Assembly: GCA_029718625.1 (NCBI GenBank) | Contig: CM056380.1 | Span: 103,607,893 to 103,671,892, forward strand | DNA: 64,000 bases | Direction of reading: 5' to 3' | DNA from: Synaphobranchus kaupii | Taxonomy: Eukaryota > Chordata > Actinopteri > Anguilliformes > Synaphobranchidae | In this document: positions 1 through 10,022 of the stretch, one piece after another | Numbering within the stretch: position 1 is the stretch's first letter | How the letters are laid out: every line of letters begins with the position of its first letter | Notes under the pieces: model-generated | What the model saw: the letters and a program-made list of their open reading frames with translations, nothing else | What the model was told of the DNA's origin: nothing | The model's database searches: none | Position numbers and translations under genes: made by a program

Positions 1-193
1 GGGTAAATGAGGCATCTCTCTCTTTGTCTGGTATGCCATAATAATATATAATTTTTTCAAAATATAATCAATAAATCTAAGACCAGTCGATTAGAAAAAG
101 ATTTGAACTTGTCTCAGAGTTTACCGCAGTTTACTCAATAGTACAGTTTAGTATGCTATAGGACAACCTATCTCGGTGGGACCTCGAATTATG

Positions 194-304
194 TCAGGTA
201 AGTGAGGATTAGGTAAAATGTGTATTTTCTGAATCCAGCGGTTCCAACAGTCAATGCCCTTGTTAAAACGTTCAGCACTCTGAATACTGAACACAAGCGA
301 TATT
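194..304 (+). repeat. direct repeat, copy 1 of a ~111-bp unit
   Basis: This stretch recurs in the same orientation at 5225-5336 with only a few substitutions and one 1-bp indel. Both begin near GGTAAGTGAGGA and end at ACAAGCGATATT. It is not long-terminal-repeat-like, since neither TG/CA ends nor flanking duplications are visible. It is most simply a dispersed repeat or a trace of local duplication. Confidence 0.75.
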
Positions 305-799
305 GCGTGCTAGAACCCCTCACTTAACCTACATTCAAAATAAGTTTTACGTTATTTAATTTAATAATTATTATAAAAAATGACAATCATCAATTAAATC
401 GCCAAATTTGTTAATAGGTAAGTCGAACAGTAACCTGGTGGATCAACTAACAAGCCAAAACAAAGTCTGAATTAGGTCTTGAGATTAAATAATTTTATTA
501 AATGAAAAACAGTCAATTAGAATAATGACTGGGAATCATACCTTCACTAAGGAATGTAGGCTGACTACTTATAATTCACAAAAGGGAAGGTATTAAACCA
601 GACATTAATTAGAAAAAATTGCCAATATTATTTACCCTCCAGCTGAACAGGAACAAAAGGAAATGCACAAGGAACCAAAAAGGATAACTTCTTCCCCAAA
701 CAAACTCCAAAACTGAATAAATTATTTTTCTGCGGTACACTCATAAAGTACCTTGACAGGGAGGGGATCCATGCCCTGATTGGGTTAAGGTGTGTGTGT
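305..799. other. AT-rich stretch, no gene seen
   Basis: No long open frame, splice-bounded exon or recognisable element end is visible here. The right end is a short GT run leading into a poly-G tract. Confidence 0.5.
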
Positions 800-817
800 G
801 GGGGGGGGGGGGGGGGG
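800..817 (+). repeat. poly-G tract (18 G)
   Basis: An uninterrupted run of about 18 G follows a (TG)n run. It is one of four G/C homopolymers of 18 bases or more in the window. Length may be unreliable because such tracts are hard to sequence. Confidence 0.85.
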
Positions 818-900
818 TCTTTATGACAAAGACTGGCTTATCTTTGATGTTGGTGGGGGGTAAGTGAGGGAGAGAGAGACAGAGAGCGACATAGCGAGAA

Positions 901-921
901 GGGGGGGGGGGGGGGGGGGGG
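901..921 (+). repeat. poly-G tract (21 G)
   Basis: A run of about 21 G follows a GA-rich segment, only 83 bp after the previous G tract. Both lie just before the inverted P/Q-family fragment. Confidence 0.85.
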
Positions 922-954
922 TACTTTACTTATATATATCTAAATATTAGATAT

Positions 955-1440
955 CCTACAGCGTATTGCTCAGAGTAGATGAAGTGAATGGATTGAATTT
1001 TCTTTCATAACTAAATAAAACTGTCATGTGTATGGCAGTGTTATGTCAGCCTTATGTTGAAGGGTTCAAGTAAAGTGTTGTCAATAAAGCCAATGACTAT
1101 GCTGTTGGTGCCAAAGATGTACCTGTATGGACACCTGTTGCTGGAGAAATTGCATATTTCTGGTACAGTGGTACCATTTCACAGTGATCTCACCAGTGAA
1201 AGACGCCAACAAGACGATGGAACCCAACCCAGTGTGACACACCCAGAGACACAATACAAGAGGGAGGCACTTAAGATTTACATAAAAGGAAAAAACTGGA
1301 AAAACAAGACAGGTGTGCATTTACTGGGCAATGGCACCTGTTAAATGTCCAAAACAAAAGTATTTGAAACAAAGAAAATCAGCTGGTTGGCTTTCAAAGG
1401 GAAGGTAACACAATAAGATAATGGCATTGTCCCTGACCAG
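955..1440 (-). repeat. inverted fragment of the P/Q repeat family
   Basis: Read on the minus strand this matches roughly 22250-22620 in block P: the shared text includes the segments around CATGACAGTTTTATTTAG, GGCACCAACAGCATA and GGGAAGGTAACACAATA. Divergence is noticeable, so it is an older or independently decayed copy. Short open frames here (1054-1344 and its antisense) have no recognisable domain and I treat them as chance. Confidence 0.7.
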
Positions 1441-1489
1441 CTGCAATTAATTTTTTTTTTAAACACAAATAACAAACTGTCATAATGTT

Positions 1490-1668
1490 CCAAGACTGTC
1501 CTTACAATGTTCCTTATGACTTCCAATGATGTTCAGGGGACATCCAGGAGACTGCATTACATAGCTTTACATTCACTTAGCAGACACCCTTATCCAGAGC
1601 GATGTACAGAAGTGGAGAACATCAGTGTAACTTCTCTGTCAGCCAGTTTCCGGAAATTTGATTGTTCA
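1490..1668 (-). repeat. inverted repeat-family fragment with LINE-tail motif; paralogous empty site of LTR B
   Basis: The minus strand matches the sequences that flank solo LTR B (18540-18561 and 20061-20205) with the LTR absent. It contains the common fish LINE/SINE tail motif seen as TTAGCAGACACCCTTATCC. The 5-bp target GTTAC duplicated around LTR B is present once here, as GTAAC at 1627-1631 on the plus strand. Confidence 0.75.
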
Positions 1669-1891
1669 AGTTTTAACCATTATACTAATACAAGGCTTTA
1701 TTACAGATTTCCATGGGTTGATTTGCTAACAAAAATACAGTTGGGTTTTTAATTATTTTTACCTTAAATGTTAGTCATGTCTACGTTTTCCCCAGTATTC
1801 CTTAATTGATGTGCATGACCAAAATATGTGAGTATGATTGGCTACTTTTTCTCCAGTTCCTCCAACATCTCGCCGTTACAGATCATTGATA

Positions 1892-3410
1892 CACTACTCA
1901 CAAAAAGTTAGGGATATTCGGCTTTCGGGTGAAATTTCAGGATGAACCTAAAATGCACTATAACCTTTACAGGTGAAATTAATTTGACCTTCTCTAAACT
2001 TTTGAATGCACATGTCCAACTATTCAATGTTTCAGTACTTTTTGCACAACTTGCTGTTCTCTAACAAGGAGCTGAACGGCAAAATTCACAACAGGTGTTT
2101 GATCCATGAATCGACCAATAAATTTCCTGGTTCAATTAGAATTGGTATTTAAACAGTCCTCTTCATCATGCTGTTCACATTTTGACATCATGAGACCAAG
2201 ACGACACCTAACAATTGATCAACAGTACCTCGCCATTGCGAGGCTTCAAACAGGATGTTCTCAGAGGGAAGTGGCCACTGAGCTTAGAGTGTCACAGAGT
2301 GTCATCAGCAGGTTGCAACAGAGATACAGAGAGACTGGAAGAGTCACAGAAAGGCATAGAAGTGGACGTCCTTTGGCCACATCCCACACTGATGACCGCT
2401 TCATTGTGAACAGTGCCCTGCGGAACCGGATGATGAATGCCACTCAACTCCAGGCACATTTAAGGGAGGTGAGAGGCACCCAAGTATCACGTCAGACCAT
2501 TCGAAACCGTTTACATCAGCGTGGTCTGCGTGCTAGACGACCTGCAAGGGTACCTGACCACACCACCAGGCACAGGCGTCATCGTCTTGCATGGGCCAGG
2601 GAGCATTTACGCTGGACGAGGGACCAGTGGGCCTCAGTGCTGTTCTCTGATGAAAGTCGATTCATGTTGAGCAGAAATGATGGCCGCCAACGATGTTGGA
2701 GACGTCAAGGAGAGCGCTATGCATCAGCCACTGTTGTCACCAGACGACCCTTTGGTGGTGGCGGTGTTACAGTGTGGGCAGGTGTGTCTAGTCAATACAG
2801 AACTGCCCTACACTTTGTGAATGGTGCAGTGACAAGCCCATACTACCTGAATAACATCATTAATCCAGTCATTGTGCCCCTGCATGAACAACACAGGCCT
2901 AATTTCATCTTCATGGACGACAATGCTCCAGGTCATCGAGGTCGCATCATTAGGGAAAGGCTGCTGGAGACTGGGGTACCTCAAATGGAGTGGCCTGCAC
3001 TTTCTCCAGACCTGAATCCCAGGGATCAGCTGACTCACCGTGTAGAGGCTCGTAACTCTGTACCCCAGAACCTCAATGACCTGAGGGCCGCCCTTCAAGA
3101 AGAGTGGGATGCCATGCCTCAGCAGACAATAAGTCGACTTGTGAACAGCATGAGACGTCGTTGTCAAGCTGTAATTGATGCTCAAGGGCACATGACAAGT
3201 TATTGAGACATTGACATTTTTGTTGTGGTATACCCACCACTGTTGTTGGCTTTTGTTTCAATAAATTGTTTGAGATGAGGAAATCACCATTGCATGCTTC
3301 TACTTAAATGCCCTACTTTCATGATACGTATAATATCACTGTAGCGTGAACTTACATTTTCCATAAATTTCACCCGAAAGCCAAATATCCCTAACTTTTT
3401 GTGAGTAGTG
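1892..3410 (+). mobile_element. Tc1/mariner-type DNA transposon, copy 1 (defective)
   Basis: The element is bounded by TA on both sides (1890-1891 and 3411-3412) and by 46-bp terminal inverted repeats with one mismatch, starting CACTACTCACAAAAAG. Its length is 1519 bp, exactly 12 bp shorter than the copy at 33315-34845; outside that deletion I count only about five substitutions. This level of identity means both copies were inserted recently or were homogenised. It contains one transposase frame in the plus orientation. Confidence 0.93.
2190..3206 (+). pseudogene. Tc1-type transposase lacking the catalytic glutamate
   Basis: The frame stays open for 338 codons from the Met at 2190 (an upstream in-frame ATG at 2106 would add 28 residues). 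The family cuts and pastes DNA in the nucleus using an N-terminal paired-like DNA-binding region and a DD34E catalytic core. Here the first Asp (LFSDESRF, about residue 154) and second Asp (FMDDNAP, about 244) are present. However, a 12-bp in-frame deletion near 3020 removes four residues including the Glu of NPIEN, leaving NPRDQ. An Ala-to-Gly change in the DNAPAH motif is also present. By homology to the intact copy at 33613-34641, this protein should bind ends but not catalyse transposition. I favour the 2190 start because it gives the usual length of about 340 residues. Confidence 0.9.
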
Positions 3411-3412
3411 TA

Positions 3413-4300
3413 TTTTATTTGTATTTGCAGTCTTATCAAAAATCAAATAGCAATTTTCCATGCAAATTCTTTACAATATGGTGAGTTAGTAGTTAGCTCC
3501 ATATTTCCACATTCCTCATTTGGAATAATTGTCATTCATTGACCCATTTGGTCCTTGATTTTGGATATGAATGCAAAGTGCCTTTTTCTCATGCTTTAAC
3601 TATTTTGGCTTTGTATTTTAAAACACAATTATCTCTGAAAAGACAATGGTTGCATGTCCAATTATAAAAAAATAAGACAGTAAACTATTATATCATTTAT
3701 GAAATGGTCAACACCTAACAAAATCCTAAGGCATTTTGACTGATACAAGCATGGTCAGAATGGGTTATCTATACAATCCATAGTGCACAGCTGCAAACAA
3801 TTACAAAAACCACCTGCTGAATAGGTACTAGTCAATTAATGCATTATTGTAAAACAGTAGGGTACATGGACATTGGACAAGCAAATACATCAATTAAACC
3901 CATTAATTGAAAAGAACAATATAGCAAAACACCAACACAAACTCATTACAAAAAAAACAAACATTTCAGACAGAAGTCTTCATCCAGACCACTAGGGGTC
4001 ATTGGGTTAAGTGAATAAATCCAATACATTTCTCTTTGGGATAGTTTTTTGAGAATATCCCCCCCCTCTTGGAGGTAGGTTAATTCAATGCCCACAAATA
4101 TAAGCATGGAAGGTGAGCCAATGTGCCATGATTGGCCTCAACATAATGTTTTGCCCTAGCATAATCAAAATCAGCAGTTCTAATTGCAGTTTTGTGCTCA
4201 GCAAGCCACAATTTCAAACATCTTTGGTAACTCGTGTCTTCATAACGACATCCTTTATAGTTTGTGCTCATTGGAACGAGAGGTGTGGGGATGTTCACGA
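3413..4300. other. AT-rich stretch, no gene seen
   Basis: No coding signal is recognisable. Short open frames at 4080-4364 overlap on both strands and show no domain. The right end merges into inverted P/Q-family sequence. Confidence 0.5.
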
Positions 4301-4304
4301 GGGA

Positions 4305-5560
4305 CGGTTCTACCCAATCCTTAGAGAATATAATCTAAAATATAAATCCCCACCCCCTCCTTAAAATAAAATTAAAACAAATAAGTATTTACACAGAGGA
4401 GATTCAGTCATTCCAGTTCATCAGTCAGACAGAGTCCTTTCGAAAATTCACAATTCAACAGAACATTTCACTAACAGTGGCATCATTTCCCAAACATGAA
4501 AGGGGGAAGAGAAAAAGAATGGTACTGTACAAGTTCACCCCTCCAGCCATAGTGTTTGATGAACAAATATAACTATTTTATTCTGTTGAAGTATAAAATT
4601 AACCTTAAATGCAAAACTTTTAAGTTATTACAACTGTCAATTGACATTAACGCATTGATAGGATTCTTGTGTTGCATGTATAACTTTCAGAACATGGGAT
4701 ATTATTGATATTGGACACCACATATCCTTCTACTTTCTATTAGAAAAGCTAAATTCTGCACTGTGACTGGTTTACATTGTTGCGAGTATATTCTTGTGGG
4801 GTAAAGATTTTGCAGGTCCTTAAAGAACTCTTTCCCCACCCGTGCATGTATTGTTATCTTGTTGTATATAACTCACCTTAAAAAACGATCAATCAAATAA
4901 GGAAATAAACTGCATGTCCTCATGAGATTCCAGCTTGTTTACATGCAGTAGTTGGTGATGTCTGTACTCAAATTCTTTCAGTTTAGGAAAGGTGCAGCTG
5001 AATTCATTCAATCAGGTGAAGCAGGTTGTGTTGAACAATGTGCTCTTGATTTTTATCTCACTTAAACTGGTTGGAGCTCCTCTGCTTGATGGGCACTCAC
5101 TCTCAAAGTGGGCTTGATTGACAGTTCTGTTGGTTTGTTCCTTTATCTGCTGGCAAGCCTATAGGTAACAAATTAAGTTATTAATGAATCCCTTCAAATG
5201 CACAAATTATATAGGAATGCTTTGTCGGGTAAGTGAGGACTAGGTAAAATGTGTATTTTCTGAATCCAGCGGTTCCAACAGTCAATGCCCTTGTTTAAAA
5301 CGTTCGGCACTCTGAATACTGAACACAAGCGATATTTTTGTCTCACTTAATAAAACGGTTGGTGCTCCTCTGCTTGATGGGCACTCACTCTCAAAGTGGG
5401 TTTGATAAAGTGTTGGCAATAAAGCCAATGACTATGCTGTTGGTGCCAAAGATGTACCTGTATGGACACCTGTTGCTGGAGAAATTGCATATTTCAGTGT
5501 TACCATTTCACATTATCATGATCTCACCAGTAAAAGACGCCAACAAGACACTTTCCGGAG
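4305..5560 (-). repeat. inverted, rearranged fragments of the P/Q repeat family
   Basis: On the minus strand 4310-4760 matches about 22970-23350, and further pieces match segments in 22400-22850. One short piece (GGTGCTCCTCTGCTTGATGGGC) occurs twice, near 5070 and 5360. The order is disturbed relative to block P, and the direct repeat 5225-5336 sits inside, so this copy has been rearranged after insertion. Confidence 0.7.
5225..5336 (+). repeat. direct repeat, copy 2 of the ~111-bp unit
   Basis: Second copy of the unit at 194-304, about 5 kb away, same orientation, close to 95% identical by eye. Confidence 0.75.
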
Positions 5561-5589
5561 GTGCATATTTAATTCTGGTTCATTAGAGA

Positions 5590-6071
5590 AGGATTTAAAT
5601 GGAAGTATTTTAGACAAACTTGTTCTAAACACAAGAACAGCATACAGCACCATGGGGCACTTGTCAACTTGTCACGTCAGTGCTGGGACAGTAACGTTCT
5701 AAATCATAACTGCATGATGATACTATGCACATTTTCAGAACCGCCAGCACGTGAAAGTGGTATTAGACATCTTATTGATGTGTGCAAAGCAGGACACACA
5801 GAAACGGGAGTGGCACTTAACAATGGGAACTTTAGATAAATATTCAGAAATAAGTTATTCTCCTTGGACAAATGACATTATAGCTTAACCATATTCAACA
5901 CCAAGCCCCGTTGTCTGCGTCTTTGTCATGAAATTACACGGTAATTCAAACCCATCAAAGGTAGGCCAAAGTTTGAATACTGTGCTAATATAGTGTTTTT
6001 TATTAATATTTTTGTACCCGCCATGGTGGGCTATAGGTAATTTTGCGTTCAACCTCAGGTGGCTGTTGAAA
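5590..6071. other. no gene seen
   Basis: Unique-looking sequence with no long open frame. It ends at the left target-site duplication of the LINE that follows. Confidence 0.5.
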
Positions 6072-6453
6072 TTTAAGCCCTAGTATTCATTTTTTTATTT
6101 TATTTATTAATTTTTTTCTTCCCGCCACCACCCCCCTCTTCGGAGGTCAACTTTATTTTTATAGTGTTATTTACAAAAAGGTGTTGTGCTGGAGCCTCTC
6201 TGAGGGATGGAAAACAAAATTAATTAAACAGTAAAGTTAAGCAAACAAAGTGTCATAAAACAAGACAATACAACAAAAACATAAAATGGATATGGGGAGA
6301 TGTAATAATGTAGAAATATAATAGTAATAATTAAATGTTAAGTATGTGTATGAGTATGTGTGTGAGTGTATGTTGCATGTGTGCGTGCATGCGTGAGAGA
6401 AGGGCGGGGTTGGCTAACAGGCAAGTTCAGGTGGAATTGTAGGTTATTGGTAA

Positions 6454-6455
<2 letters not shown>

Positions 6456-6487
<32 letters not shown>

Positions 6488-6628
6488 CATGGCATTTATA
6501 TAGCGCCTTTCTAGATACTCAAAGCGCTTTACAATGATGAGGGGGAAACTCACCTCTACCACCACCAATGTGTAGCACCCACCTGGGTGATGCAACGGCA
6601 GCCATTTTGCGCCAGTATTGATTAATAC
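6456..6628 (-). repeat. nested dispersed repeat with (TAA)n tail
   Basis: A (TAA)n run at 6456-6486 is followed by a unit with TTTATATAGCGCCTTTCTAG and a CACCACCAATGTG stretch, a common dispersed fish repeat as far as I recall. It interrupts the LINE between its C-terminal remnant and its tail, so it inserted later, or was carried in the 3' UTR. Confidence 0.6.
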
Positions 6629-6877
6629 CCAGAGAGAAGGGGATAGTGGAATGCCACAGTTTAAGGAGAGGGATATTGTGTCAGTAATTTTGTGCCAGAA
6701 ACTTTGGATGGGTGGGCAGAGCCAGGTGGCATGAAAGTAGTTATCTGGGGTGTCTAGTGTGAAATGTGAGCAAATGTCTGTGTCTGTTAGTCCCATTCTG
6801 TACATTTTGTGCTGGGTGATATGTGCTCTATGGTTTACCTTAAACTGAATTAGTTGTAAGTTGGTGTTGTTAGTCAT
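6620..6877 (-). pseudogene. L1-type ORF2 C-terminal remnant
   Basis: The minus-strand frame reads a region of the type LQFK.NHR.H followed by KMYRMGL, CSHFTLDTPDNYFHATWLCP and PIQSFWHKI. This pattern of spaced Cys and His residues followed by a WxCP-like motif is typical of the cysteine-rich C-terminal part of L1-clade ORF2 proteins. Its reading frame runs on into the nested (TAA)n repeat and so has no natural end. It is non-functional. Confidence 0.7.
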
Positions 6878-7879
6878 AGTGAATGTGTTCCTGCATATTT
6901 GTGTCCAAAAGTCGGCGCTGGGAGAGATTGCTAAATCTTGTTCCCATTTTGCAGACGGGAGTGATTTAGTTGTGTCAGTCTGGGTTAATAATTAATAAAA
7001 TTTGGAGAGCATTTTTTTAGTTGTGATTTTGTGGATTTCTTCAATTAATGGGGGTGGGCGTAAATAATTCTGTGATATGTTGATTTTAGATTTGAGGACA
7101 GATTTTAACTGTAGGTATTGGAGATATTGTTCTCTCCCAACGCCGTACCTCTGGACCAGGTCTTTGAAAGTTATGAGTGTTGTCTAAGATGATGTGGTGA
7201 AGATGTGTGATACCTTTTTGTTTCCATGTGGTGAAATTTAGTGGAGATTTATTTATCTGAAAATTAGGATTGTGCCAAATTGGGGTATTTTTGCAGGGTG
7301 ATTGAGTAGTATTTGTGATTTTGGTGATTTTCCACCAGGCTGTCAGGGTTGTAGAGATTACTGTGTTTAGAAAGCAACTGTGGTGTTTTATGGCAGTGCT
7401 GAGGAATGGTAGATCTGATATTGAAATTTCCTTGCATGTTTCCTGTTCTATTTCTTTCCAGGTGTTATCTTGTTGGCTATGGTGAATCCATTTATAGATG
7501 TATTGAAATTGGTTGGCTAGATAGTAATAATGGAAGTTGGGTGCTTCAAGTCCTCCTTCATCTTTGTTCTTTTGTAATTTGGTTAGTTTGATTCTTGGTT
7601 TCTTGTTTTTCCAGTAGAATTTAGTGGTTATTTAATCCAGAGAGTTAAGCCAATTACAATTGGAGGTGGGTTTGGTGGGAGTCATGGTGAAAAGATAATT
7701 GACTTTTGGAAGGATTTACATTTTTACCTTTATTCTTACCTTTATTTTACATTATTCTGCCAAGTAGGGAAAGAGGTAGATTCATCCAGCGGAGTAGATC
7801 GTCTTCTAGTGTTCTTATTAATGGGGTGAAGTTGAGATGGAATAACTGACAGCTTGGGTAAAATGTTGATTAAAATATC

Positions 7880-8686
7880 TCATGTTCCCAGGGGAAAGGG
7901 GAGGGATGTTTTTTGGATTGCGGCATTCCAACTGTCTTCATCTAAGGGTAGAATGGTAGATTTAGTCCAGTTTATGGAGTAGTTGGACACTTTCGAGAAT
8001 GTATTTATGAGTTTGATGGCTTTCTGTAGTGAGTTTGTTGGTTCTTGCAAGTATAATAACACATAATCTGCGTAAAGGCTGATCTTGTGGTGAGTATTGT
8101 GAGTTATGATTCCCTTAATGTTTTGGTTCTGTCTGATTGCTGTTGTTAGAGGTTCGATAAATATGGCGAATAGAGAGGGAGAGAGTGGACATCCTTGCCT
8201 GGTCCCCCTGTGTAAAGTGAAACTTTGTGATGTGACTCCATTAGTAGTGACTGTGACCATAGGTGAGGTGTATAATATCCTTATCCAATGAATAAACGAT
8301 TCTCCGAAACCAAATTTTTGTAATGTTGCAAACAGAAATTGCCAGTTAACCTTGTCGAAAGCTTTTTCTGCATCTAATGAGGTAATTATTGTTTTTAGGT
8401 TGTTTTGTTTGGTTAGATTCATTACATTGAATAGACTGCGCATGTTGTTTGATGAGTGTCATCCTTTGATGAAACCGGTTTGGTCTGGATGGATTATGAT
8501 TGGGGTGGCGGTTTCAATTCTAGTGGCTAATGGTTTGCTGATTATCTTGACATCTATGTTGATGAGTGATATGGGCTGGTTGTTAGAGGGTATGGTTGGG
8601 TCTTTGTCAGGCTTAAGTAGTACTGAGATAAGGGCTGTATTCATATGAGTTGGGATTTTGGAGTTGTGTTTTATTTCGAGCGTCAT
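7880..8686 (-). pseudogene. L1/Tx1-type reverse transcriptase fragment
   Basis: Two adjoining frames on the minus strand (8459-8686, then 7880-8443) give successive reverse transcriptase blocks: SVLLKPDKDP and PISLINIDVKI (finger region), DAEKAFDKVNW (block A, catalytic Asp), RGTRQGCPLSPSLFAIFIEPL-like block B, and LYADYVLL where functional enzymes have A/DD. The second Asp of the YADD box is changed to Tyr, and the two frames are out of phase, so the protein is dead. Block B wording places it in the L1/Tx1 side of LINEs rather than with L2/CR1. Confidence 0.88.
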
Positions 8687-8741
8687 TCTTATGAATAGTG
8701 GAGATATAGTATTCCAGAAGTGTTTTAAGCCCTAGTATTCA

Positions 8742-9513
8742 GACGGGATATGTTTTCAGGAAAATGTCAGTAAAGTAATCACAGTTATCACAGAACGTCT
8801 GTAATGTTAATGACAGATTTGGATGGGATAAAGTATCTCCGTAATGTCTAGAAATGCAGAGATGGGAGTGTCTACTCCATTTTGTTGCCACACCAAAAAT
8901 GTTCTGTGTGTCATACAACGTTGCACATCCTATCTTCACTGCAATCTGATCACTTATGGCAGAAAAGCGCTGGCAGGGAGCAATTTAGAAAGATGGAGGT
9001 GCTCAAAAAATAATAATAATACGTGAGTATCTCACAACTTTGTCTGGTCATATTAGGAGCCAGATGTGTTCAGGTTTATATTAGCCTATAGATTTTGTTT
9101 TATGAATGTACCATGTAAGACCTTAGGACCCTGTAGCCTAGAACAGACGGCTGTGGGAGGGTATCTAAGGGAATGGGATCCCATGAGATTTCACAACTTC
9201 ACGTTTGTCAGGAAGTGATCCATGGACACCACATGTTGCCGGCGTTGAATCGTGTGAAGGAACTTGAGACTTACCCATTGATACAGCCGAACCTAGTGAA
9301 ACTTACCTGGTGCTACATCAGAAACCTGATCAGCTGTACAACCACTGTTTTTCCTCCCCTGTATAAATGAGAAAAGTCCTCGTAATCGCTTAAATTATTC
9401 AGTTTTGCTTAATGCTATTCTCTGGTGCCTAGACAAGGTTTCGGACAGATTACATTTTTTTCTGTTTATTTCCCTTTCTTTTCGCAATAGTAACCCCCAC
9501 TTTGTGCCCCCTT
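8742..9513. other. no gene seen
   Basis: Short open frames only (the longest about 66 codons) without a recognisable domain. No element termini were recognised. Confidence 0.5.
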
Positions 9514-9570
9514 TCCCTCCCTCCCTCCCTCCCTCCCTCCCTCCCTCCCTCCTTCCCTCCCTCCCTCCTT
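9514..9570 (+). repeat. (CCCT)n microsatellite
   Basis: About 13 tandem CCCT units with one interruption. The minus strand is (AGGG)n, capable in principle of forming a G-quadruplex or triplex. Confidence 0.92.
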
Positions 9571-9929
9571 AACCCAGTGTGCAATGTATAATTCATTGTG
9601 TGGTGTCTAACCCATCGTGCAGTGTTTTCAGCTTGCTGGCCCTTATACAGTGTATATTTCAGTGTGCGGTGTATAGTTTGGTGTGCAGAGTCTAACCCAC
9701 CCTGGCCAGCTTGCTGGCCCCTATCTATACCTACCTTAATTGTCATTATTACCCTTTTGTTATTTTCTAGTAGTACCTACCTTAATTGTCTTTGCCACTC
9801 TTTTGTTATTTTCTAATGCATACAAACCCTCCGTGTAGCCTTGTTTGTGTCATGGGCGCTGCCTGTTTCCTCGCTTTCTACTTCGTTTTCCGATCTATCG
9901 GATTTTCTGTACTCCATTGCGGGATTTTG

Positions 9930-10020
9930 CAGAATAAAATAGTTATCATATTTGTTCCTCAAACACTATGGCCAGAGGGGTGAACTTGTACAGTACCATT
10001 CTTATTCTCTTCCCCCTTTC
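9930..10020 (+). repeat. short P/Q-family fragment abutting the palindrome
   Basis: Matches 23110-23200 in block P and 57255-57345 in block Q (GAATAAAATAGTTATCATAT through CTATGGCCAGA). It ends abruptly where the palindrome starts, so one interrupts the other. Confidence 0.8.
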
Positions 10021-10022
10021 GT

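Larger units (their letters stand above)
6090..8723 (-). mobile_element. 5'-truncated L1/Tx1-type LINE with 18-bp target-site duplication
   Basis: The insert is flanked by identical 18-bp copies of TTTAAGCCCTAGTATTCA at 6072-6089 and 8724-8741. Immediately inside the left copy is a T-rich run (the minus-strand A-rich tail), so the LINE reads right to left and lost its 5' part at 8723. It carries reverse transcriptase remnants at 7880-8686 and an ORF2 C-terminal remnant near 6620-6877, with many breaks between. A separate repeat is nested at 6456-6628. A-tail plus long target duplication is the signature of target-primed reverse transcription in L1-like families. Confidence 0.88.

Noticed and set aside
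2261..3261. Minus-strand frames within the Tc1 elements
   Set aside because: They are antisense shadows of the transposase gene and recur identically in copy 2.
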